64,000 nt of DNA from Aestuariimicrobium soli (lineage in GTDB: Bacteria; Actinomycetota; Actinomycetes; Propionibacteriales; Propionibacteriaceae), in assembly GCF_051192575.1 (NCBI RefSeq), contig NZ_JBPJSQ010000004.1, positions 1 through 64,000 on the forward strand. The letters run 5' to 3'. A model generated the notes under the pieces. The model saw nothing but the letters and a program-made list of their open reading frames with translations, was not told the DNA's origin and did not search any database. The first letter of the stretch is position 1, and the number at the start of each line of letters is the position of its first letter. Positions 57,878 to 64,000 of the stretch are shown here, one piece after another. The position numbers and the translations under genes are program-made.

Positions 57878-59341
57878 ATGACTGACCTCACCCCCGCCCG
57901 CACCCGCGTCGCCCCCTCACCGACCGGTGATCCCCACGTCGGCACCGCCTACCAGGCCCTCTTCGACTACGCCTGGGCACGCAAGACCGGCGGCCAGTTC
58001 GTGCTGCGCATCGAAGACACCGACCGCGCCCGCTATGTCGAGGGTTCCGAGCAGCAGATCCACGACTCGCTGGCCTGGCTCGGGCTCGATCCCGACGAGT
58101 CGCCCGAGGTCGGCGGACCCTACGCCCCCTATCGGCAGAGCGAGCGGCTCGAGACCTATCGTCCGTTCGTCGACCAACTGATCGCCGACGGTCACGCCTA
58201 CCTGTGCTGGTGCACCCCCGAGCGGTTGGCCGAGTTGCGCGAGAGCCAGCAGGCCAGCAAGCAGTCGACCACCGGCTACGACCGCCTCTGCCACGGCAAG
58301 ACGGCCGAGGAGCGCGCACAGCTGCCCGGGTTCCAGCCGAACCCGGTCGTGCGCATGCTGATTCCCGACGACGTGCCGCTGGAGTTCGACGACCTGATCG
58401 GCGGACGGCTGTCGGCACCCCGCCCCGACGACCAGGTGATCCTGAAGGCCGACGGATTTCCGACCTACCACCTGGCCGTGGTCGTCGACGACCACCTGAT
58501 GGGCATCACCCACACGGTTCGCGGTCAGGAGTGGATCAGCTCGACCCCCAAGCACATCCTGCTGCACCAGTGGCTCGGCTGGCCGGTGCCGGCCTTCGCC
58601 CACACGCCGCTGATTCGCAACACCGACCGCTCCAAGCTCGGCAAGCGCAAGAGCCCGTGGGCGAAGCTGGTGTGGTTCCGCGACCAGGGCTACCTGCCCG
58701 AGGCGCTGCTCAACTTCCTGATGCTGCTCGGCCACCCGCCGGTGAACGAGGGCGACGACGTGCAGTCGCTGCAGCAGTTCATCGAGCACTTCGACTGGGC
58801 GCGCATCAACCCGGCCGGCGCCGTCTTCGACCTCAAGAAGATGGACTGGCTGAATGGCCACTACCTGCGCGCCCTCAGCCCCGCCGAGCTCACGGCCCGC
58901 ATCGTCGCCTTCGAGTCGGCCCGCGGCCGCGAACTGTCGGACGAGCACCGGTCGGTGCTCGAGCAGTCCGTCGAGCTGGTGCAGCCCCGCATGACCCTGC
59001 TCGGCGACGCCCTGCCCGCCATCGAGTTCCTGCTCGCCGACACCGTCGAGGTGACCGACGAGGCCCGCGCCACCCTGCCCGAGAATGCGGTCGAAGTGCT
59101 CTCGTCCGCGGTGACGGCGCTTGAGGGGCTCGCCGACTGGAACCACGAGGCGATCCAGGCGACCCTGCGCGAAGCGCTGGTCGAGGGGCTCGGCATCAAG
59201 CCGAAGGTCGCCTTCGGGCCCGTGCGGGTGGCGCTCACCGGGCAGAAGGTGAGCCCGCCGCTGTTCGAGTCGATGCAGATTCTCGGTCGACCCGAGTCGC
59301 TGCGCCGACTGAGGGCTTTGCTCGACACGCTCTCGGCATGA
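57878..59341 (+). CDS. gltX: Glutamyl-tRNA synthetase
   Basis: A 487-residue class I synthetase charging tRNA-Glu. The HIGH-like motif is APSPTGDPHVGTAY at residues 12-25, the KMSKS-like motif SKLGKRKSP, with DTDRARYVEGSEQQI and FPTYHLAVVVDDHLMGITH typical of GluRS. The bacterial C-terminal anticodon domain is present. TAGGCT lies 9 bases before ATG 57878, so the leader is only 2-3 bases. glnS is also in this window, so this enzyme may not need to mischarge tRNA-Gln. Confidence 0.95.
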   Translation: MTDLTPARTRVAPSPTGDPHVGTAYQALFDYAWARKTGGQFVLRIEDTDRARYVEGSEQQIHDSLAWLGLDPDESPEVGGPYAPYRQSERLETYRPFVDQLIADGHAYLCWCTPERLAELRESQQASKQSTTGYDRLCHGKTAEERAQLPGFQPNPVVRMLIPDDVPLEFDDLIGGRLSAPRPDDQVILKADGFPTYHLAVVVDDHLMGITHTVRGQEWISSTPKHILLHQWLGWPVPAFAHTPLIRNTDRSKLGKRKSPWAKLVWFRDQGYLPEALLNFLMLLGHPPVNEGDDVQSLQQFIEHFDWARINPAGAVFDLKKMDWLNGHYLRALSPAELTARIVAFESARGRELSDEHRSVLEQSVELVQPRMTLLGDALPAIEFLLADTVEVTDEARATLPENAVEVLSSAVTALEGLADWNHEAIQATLREALVEGLGIKPKVAFGPVRVALTGQKVSPPLFESMQILGRPESLRRLRALLDTLSA

Positions 59342-60987
59342 CCGTGCGCGCCGCCTGGGCCCGGGTGGGGCGGTGGTCGAGCCTGCTGTGGCTCGGGCTG
59401 GCCGCCTACTGGCTCTACGTGTGGCGCCGCCCCATCTGGGGCTATGACGACCTGCACTTCGCCACCCGCAGCGACACCCCCTTCGGGCGCATCGACTGGT
59501 CGCAGCTGCCGCACTGGGTGGTCGCCGACGTCGCCCGACGCAACGGACGAACCGCCGACATCGTGATGCAGCTGCTGATGTCGGTCTCGCCGCTCGTCGG
59601 GCCGGCGATGGCCCTGTTCGGGGTCGGCCTGAGCTGGGCGATCTGGCGGGTGCTGATGCTCACCGTGAGCGCCGCCCCCGAGGGACAGTTGAGGCGGGTG
59701 CTGGAGCTGACCGCCCTGCTGGCGGCGATCGCCGTGCCGTTCACGGTGCTGGCGGTCGATCCGACGCTCAACGGCACCGTGGTGATGTTCATGTCGGCCA
59801 ACGTGGGCTACGTGCTGGGGGCGGTGCTGGCGCTGGTCGCCGTGCGCCTGCTGTGGGGCCTGCGTGAGCGCGGTAGCGGATGGTGGCGGTGGCCGGCGGC
59901 GGTGGTGCTGGCCTGTTTCGCGGGGCTGCACCACGAACTGTTGGCGACGGCCATGGCCGGGTGTTGCGTGGGTCTGGCGCTGGTCACCCGCCGCCGTCAG
60001 TGGCGGGTGTCGTGGGTGCTGGCGCTGGTGGTGGTGCTGGGCTTCTCGCTGGCACGGTTCTCGGCCGGTGGGCTGTGGGCGCGCAGTCGACGGCTCGGCA
60101 CCCCGTTCCCGGTTCCCGGTGGGGTGTTCTCGACGGCCGAGAAGACCCGCGCCTACATCGCCTACTCCCTCACCCAGAATCTCGCCCACCAACCGCTGGT
60201 GTTCGCGGCCCTGGTGCTGGCGGTGGCCGCCCTGGCCGCCGCGGGCATTCGCGCGGGGCGCCACCCGCGGTTGCTGACGGCTGCCCTGGCCACCCTGCTG
60301 CTGGGCTCGGCGACGATCGCCGTGGCCACCTCAAGGCTGGCCACCCAGTGGCAGGCCGGGGCGTGGCTGAGCACCGACGACAGCGGCTACCACCGGGCCG
60401 GTCAGCGGGGGCTGCCCACCGTCGAACTGCTCACCACTCCCACCGGAACGCTGGTGCTCGTCTGCGCGGCCGTGTTGCTGGTGGCCCTGGGCGTGGTGTG
60501 TCTGCTGGTGCGCGACACCGGACCCACCCGCCCCCTGTTGCCGATGCTCGGGGTGGCCCTGGGGCCGACGGTGATGGCGGTGGTGATGGGCACCCCCGGC
60601 GGACGAACCATGTACCTCGGGTTGCTGCTGACGCTCGTGGCCGCCACCCAGATCGCCCTCGCGGCGGTGACACTGACCCCGCACCCGGTGACCTCACCCG
60701 TGAGCATCGTCGCCGCACTGGTGGTGGCGGTGGCCGTCGGACCTGCCGCCCAGGCAGCCCCGGCGCTGGTCGCGGCGGTCGACCGCAACATCGCCGTCTG
60801 GCAAGGGGTCGAGCGTCAACTGACCGACCTGCAGGCCGGACGGGCCGACGAGCTGGTCTTCCCGCGGGCGCTGCCCGAACCCCTGTACTCGGGCGACTTC
60901 CCGGGCGATCGTCCGTTCGGTCTCCGCCGCATCCTGCAGTTCTACGGGTTGCCCGAGTCGACGCCCGTGGTGTTCGTGCCGAAGTGA
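59338..60987 (+). CDS. Polytopic membrane protein, GT-C-like (DUF6056-like)
   Basis: A 549-residue protein with about 11 membrane segments. A conserved-looking acidic pair in the first external loop (WGYDDLHFATRSD) and an Arg/Asn-rich segment after it resemble GT-C glycosyltransferases and DUF6056 proteins, which use such Asp residues. The soluble C-terminus (60 residues) ends with YGLPESTPVVFVPK. Could be a surface glycan or wall transferase; substrate unknown. ATG 59338 overlaps the gltX stop (ATGA), so it is co-translated with a housekeeping gene. Confidence 0.6.
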   Translation: MTVRAAWARVGRWSSLLWLGLAAYWLYVWRRPIWGYDDLHFATRSDTPFGRIDWSQLPHWVVADVARRNGRTADIVMQLLMSVSPLVGPAMALFGVGLSWAIWRVLMLTVSAAPEGQLRRVLELTALLAAIAVPFTVLAVDPTLNGTVVMFMSANVGYVLGAVLALVAVRLLWGLRERGSGWWRWPAAVVLACFAGLHHELLATAMAGCCVGLALVTRRRQWRVSWVLALVVVLGFSLARFSAGGLWARSRRLGTPFPVPGGVFSTAEKTRAYIAYSLTQNLAHQPLVFAALVLAVAALAAAGIRAGRHPRLLTAALATLLLGSATIAVATSRLATQWQAGAWLSTDDSGYHRAGQRGLPTVELLTTPTGTLVLVCAAVLLVALGVVCLLVRDTGPTRPLLPMLGVALGPTVMAVVMGTPGGRTMYLGLLLTLVAATQIALAAVTLTPHPVTSPVSIVAALVVAVAVGPAAQAAPALVAAVDRNIAVWQGVERQLTDLQAGRADELVFPRALPEPLYSGDFPGDRPFGLRRILQFYGLPESTPVVFVPK

Positions 60988-61009
60988 GCCGGCGGACGAC
61001 CCGTCGGCC

Positions 61010-62728
61010 TCAGCCTTGGCGCTTCTGCAGGGCGGCCCATTCGTCCCGCAGGCCCACGGTGCGGTGGAAGACCATCGGCTGGTCAGCCCCCTCCGTGTCC
61101 GCCCCTTCGGTCAACACGGGCGCGTCGAGGTCGCGGGCGAAGTAGCCGAGGCGCTCGAACTGCACCACCTGACCGGGTTCGACGTCGGCGAGTGCGGCCT
61201 CGCCGAGCCCGCCCTCGAGCCAGGTGCGTGCCTCGGTGTTGAGGTCGTCCAGCGGTTCGCCCGTGGCGGCCCCCGGCACCTCGGCGGTGAACAACCGGTC
61301 GTAGAGCGCCGAGCGCACCGGCACCGCGTGCGGAACCGAGACCCAGTGCATGGTCGACTTCACCTTGCGTCCGTCGGGCGCGTCGCCGCCGCGGGTGGCG
61401 GGGTCGTAGGTGGCGAGCACCTCGACGACGTTCCCGTCGGCATCCTTGACCACGTCGGTGGCGGTGACCAGGTAGGCACCCCGCAGGCGCACCTCCTTGC
61501 CGGGGGAGAGCCGGAAGAACTTCGGCGGCGGCACCTCGGCGAAGTCGTCCGACTCGATCACCAGCTGGCCGGTGAACGCGACCGAGCGCACCCCGTCGTC
61601 GGAGTTCTCGGGGTTGTTGGTGAGGTCGAAGTACTCCACCACCGGCTGGCCGTGCTCGTCGGTCGGCCAGTTGGTGAGGGTGAGTCGGAGCGGCTTGGTC
61701 ACCACCATCCGCCGCTGGGCGGTGGCGTTGAGGGTGCGGCGCACCACGGCCTCGAGCGCCTCGATGGCGTGCCGGGAGTTCGTCCGCGCCGTGCCGATGT
61801 CGCGACAGAACGAGACGATCGCCGAGGCCGGGTAGCCGCGCCGGCGCAGCCCCGCCAGGGTGGGCATGCGGGGGTCGTCCCAGCCGTCGACGACGCCGTC
61901 TTCCACCAACTTCTTCAGGCGTCGCTTCGAGGTCACGATGTGGGTGAACTCCAGGCGCGCGAACTCGTACTGCTTGGGCTGGTCGCCGGGCAGCGGCAGG
62001 TTGTCGAGGCACCAGTTGTAGAGCGGACGATGGGAGTCGAACTCCATGGTGCAGATGGAGTGCGTGACCCCCTCGATGGCGTCGGACTGGCCGTGCGCCC
62101 AGTCGTAGGTGGGGTAGATCACCCAGGCGTCGCGGGTGCGGTGGTGGTGACCGCGACGGATGCGGTAGAGCACCGGGTCGCGCAGCCACATGTTGTCGGA
62201 CTGCATGTCGATCTTGGCCCGCAGGCACATCGCTCCGTCGGCGAACTCACCCGCGCGCATGCGGGTGAGCAGGTCGGCCGACTCGGCCGCCGGACGATCG
62301 CGGAAGGGGCTCTCGATGCCCGGCTTGCCGAATCCGCCGCGCTGGGCCGAGATGGTCTCGCCGTCCTGCTCGTCGACGTAGGCCAGCCCCTGCTCGATCA
62401 GGTGATGGGCCCACTCGTACAACTGCTCGAAGTAGTCCGAGGCGAACAGCACGTTCTCGGGGTGAAAGCCCAACCACTCGATGTCGCGCAGAATGCCGTC
62501 GACGAACTCCGTCTCTTCGGTGTCGGGGTTGGTGTCGTCGAAGCGCACGTTGCAGATGCCGCCGAAGTCCTCGGCGATCGAGAAGTCCTGGGTGATCGCC
62601 TTCGCGTGCCCGATGTGCAGGTAGCCGTTGGGCTCGGGTGGGAACCGGGTCTGCACCCTGCCGCCGTTCAGTCCCGCTGCGAGGTCACGTTCCACCTGGT
62701 CGTGGATGAAGTCCGAGGCGCCACTCAT
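61010..62728 (-). CDS. glnS: Glutaminyl-tRNA synthetase
   Basis: A 572-residue class I synthetase directly charging tRNA-Gln. The HIGH region is PPEPNGYLHIGHAKAI, the KMSKS region VTSKRRLKKLVEDG, with PTYDWAHGQSDAIEGVTHSI and the paired beta-barrel anticodon domain (KEVRLRGAYLVTATDV, TMHWVSVPHAVPVRSALYDR) of GlnRS rather than GluRS. Most actinobacteria lack GlnRS and amidate Glu-tRNA-Gln with GatCAB, so a transferred origin is likely. ATG 62728 follows TAGACT by 7 bases (leaderless). Confidence 0.93.
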   Translation of the reverse strand: MSGASDFIHDQVERDLAAGLNGGRVQTRFPPEPNGYLHIGHAKAITQDFSIAEDFGGICNVRFDDTNPDTEETEFVDGILRDIEWLGFHPENVLFASDYFEQLYEWAHHLIEQGLAYVDEQDGETISAQRGGFGKPGIESPFRDRPAAESADLLTRMRAGEFADGAMCLRAKIDMQSDNMWLRDPVLYRIRRGHHHRTRDAWVIYPTYDWAHGQSDAIEGVTHSICTMEFDSHRPLYNWCLDNLPLPGDQPKQYEFARLEFTHIVTSKRRLKKLVEDGVVDGWDDPRMPTLAGLRRRGYPASAIVSFCRDIGTARTNSRHAIEALEAVVRRTLNATAQRRMVVTKPLRLTLTNWPTDEHGQPVVEYFDLTNNPENSDDGVRSVAFTGQLVIESDDFAEVPPPKFFRLSPGKEVRLRGAYLVTATDVVKDADGNVVEVLATYDPATRGGDAPDGRKVKSTMHWVSVPHAVPVRSALYDRLFTAEVPGAATGEPLDDLNTEARTWLEGGLGEAALADVEPGQVVQFERLGYFARDLDAPVLTEGADTEGADQPMVFHRTVGLRDEWAALQKRQG

Positions 62729-62793
62729 GGGCGGGAGTCTATCGGTGCGCCCGGCCTGCTCCCGACCGTCGGGGGAGCGGGCCGGGGTCGTCC

Positions 62794-64000
62794 TCACAGC
62801 TCGATCTGGGCGCCCATCACGACCGTCCGGTCGGGCGGCAGGTGGAACACCGAGGCCCGGTTGGCCGAGCTCGCCACCAGCCACATGAACAGGTGGGTGC
62901 GCCAGTCACGCAGTCGCCACGGGCCGGCGTGCTGCAGTCGCACCACCGACATGAAGTAGCGGCACTGGTCGAGGTCGATCCCGGTGAGTTCGGACGACCC
63001 GTGGCCACGACTGGGGTCGTCCTGGGGCTGCATCGCCCAGTGCAGCGCGCGCGGCACGTCCTGGGTGTCGTTGAAGCCCACCCGGTAGGTGACGTGGACG
63101 ATGCCGTCGGCCGGGTCGCCGAGGTCGTCGACCGAGGCCCGGTCGACGTGGTGGATGTGGGGCACCATCTCGGTGACCACCGTCACCACCACGACCCGCT
63201 CGTGCACCACCCCGTTCCAGCGGGCGTTGTGCAGCAGCGCCAGCGGGGTGGTGTGCTTGTCGGGATGGGGGAAGACGGCCACCCCCGGCACCCGCGGCAC
63301 CTGGGCGGTGCGCAGGTGGTCGACGAACTCCTCGAGTGTTCCCTCCATGGCGGCGCGCCGCTCGCCGACCAGTTGGGACCCCCAGCGCCACGTGGTCATG
63401 ATCGTCACCAGCGACGCCGCGATCACCAGCGGCAGCCAGCCGCCAGAGGCGATCTTGGTGAGGTTGGCCGCGAAGAAAAGCACCTCGATGCCGCCCACCA
63501 CGATGGTGGTCAGCAGCATCTTCCAGGCGGGCCAGTGCCACACGTGGCGGGCCAGGAAGAGGAACAGGCAGGTGGTCAGGATGAGGGTGCCGGTGACCGC
63601 CAGCCCGTAGGCGGTGGCCAGCTTGGCCGAGCTGCCGAAGACCAGGATCAGCAGCAGCACGCCCAGGTAGAGCATCCAGTTGATCGAGCCGATGTAGATC
63701 TGGCCGCCCTCGTCCTTCGAGGTGTGGTGCACGTTCAGGCGGGGGAGCAGCTGCAGCCGGGTGGCCTGCTGGGAGACGGAGAAGGCGCCCGAGATGACGG
63801 CCTGCGAGGCGATCACGGTGGCGGCCGTCGCCAGCACCACCAGCGGGATGCGCGCCCAGTGCGGGGCGAGGTGAAAGAACGGGTTGTCGACGGTGCGCGG
63901 ATCGGTGAGGATCATCGCCCCCTGCCCCAGGTAGTGCAGCAGCAGGCTGGGGAAGACCACCACGAACCAGGCGGTGCGAATGGCCCCGACGCCGAAGTGG
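62794..64000 (-). CDS. kup: Kup-type potassium transporter, C-terminal part (runs off the window)
   Basis: About 400 C-terminal residues of a KUP/HAK/KT potassium-proton symporter; the N-terminus lies beyond position 64000 and the frame is open to the edge. Recognisable blocks are VFPSLLLHYLGQGAMIL, VIASQAVISGAFSVSQQATRLQLLPRL, SKDEGGQIYIGSINWMLY and ATAYGLAVTGTLILTTCLF. The soluble C-terminal domain begins near LRTAQVPRVPGVAVF. It imports potassium across the membrane. Its stop is 66 bases upstream of the glnS start, on the same strand. Confidence 0.92.
   Translation of the reverse strand, partial: HFGVGAIRTAWFVVVFPSLLLHYLGQGAMILTDPRTVDNPFFHLAPHWARIPLVVLATAATVIASQAVISGAFSVSQQATRLQLLPRLNVHHTSKDEGGQIYIGSINWMLYLGVLLLILVFGSSAKLATAYGLAVTGTLILTTCLFLFLARHVWHWPAWKMLLTTIVVGGIEVLFFAANLTKIASGGWLPLVIAASLVTIMTTWRWGSQLVGERRAAMEGTLEEFVDHLRTAQVPRVPGVAVFPHPDKHTTPLALLHNARWNGVVHERVVVVTVVTEMVPHIHHVDRASVDDLGDPADGIVHVTYRVGFNDTQDVPRALHWAMQPQDDPSRGHGSSELTGIDLDQCRYFMSVVRLQHAGPWRLRDWRTHLFMWLVASSANRASVFHLPPDRTVVMGAQIEL

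Overview
High-GC DNA (my estimate about 69 percent G+C) from an actinobacterium, most likely Propionibacteriaceae. The evidence is the order rpmG / HadA-like / HadB-like / tRNA-Trp / secE / nusG / rplK / rplA / rplJ / rplL / rpoB / rpoC / rpsL / rpsG / fusA / tuf, an MptB-type mannosyltransferase, GTG/TTG starts in core genes, and many genes whose start codon lies 6-7 nt after a -10 box (leaderless mRNA). The family name is inference; the phylum is well supported.

Layout. 1-4.1 kb: a leaderless operon of short NuoB-, NuoC- and NuoI-like proteins, an MptB-type glycosyltransferase and a 3-hydroxyisobutyryl-CoA hydrolase, ended by a perfect 28-bp inverted repeat. 4.2-8.7 kb: MFS exporter with its ArsR-type repressor and a 26-bp palindromic operator, exonuclease III, YajQ, tRNA-Tyr and DeoD. 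9.0-17.3 kb: tRNA-Thr, tRNA-Met, rpmG, two dehydratase subunits, murB, an aminotransferase, an LCP wall-polymer ligase, tRNA-Trp, secE-nusG and rplK-rplA. 17.3-20.1 kb: an AlkZ-like DNA glycosylase, a secreted NlpC/P60 hydrolase and two gene remnants fused at a deletion scar. 20.1-21.5 kb: L10 leader, rplJ and rplL.

21.5-41.1 kb: a surface-polysaccharide island splits rplL from rpoB. It encodes UDP-ManNAc epimerase (WecB) and UDP-ManNAc dehydrogenase (WecC), an ABC exporter pair, two GT4 enzymes, two large two-domain glycosyltransferases, a polysaccharide pyruvyl transferase, an asparagine-synthetase-like protein, a lipoprotein, and several unknowns. Together these could make UDP-ManNAcA, assemble and pyruvylate a glycan inside the cell, and export it through the Wzm/Wzt-type pair. 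A pyruvylated secondary wall polymer is a reasonable guess.

41.3-54.7 kb: rpoB-rpoC, a truncated AbiEi/DUF559-type gene, and rpsL-rpsG-fusA-tuf with clear promoters and terminators. 54.7-64 kb: LacI regulator, DUF2252 and DUF4112 proteins, gltX, a polytopic membrane protein, glnS, and the C-terminal part of a Kup potassium transporter that runs off the end.

The most unusual signal is genome-scale: the non-palindromic heptamer TCGTCCG/CGGACGA occurs about 110 times by hand count on the two strands (about 15 expected from composition). It overrides codon preference even in rpoC, forms inverted pairs in hairpins, and is sparse in the central part of the polysaccharide island. It behaves like an uptake-type or other highly iterated DNA motif.
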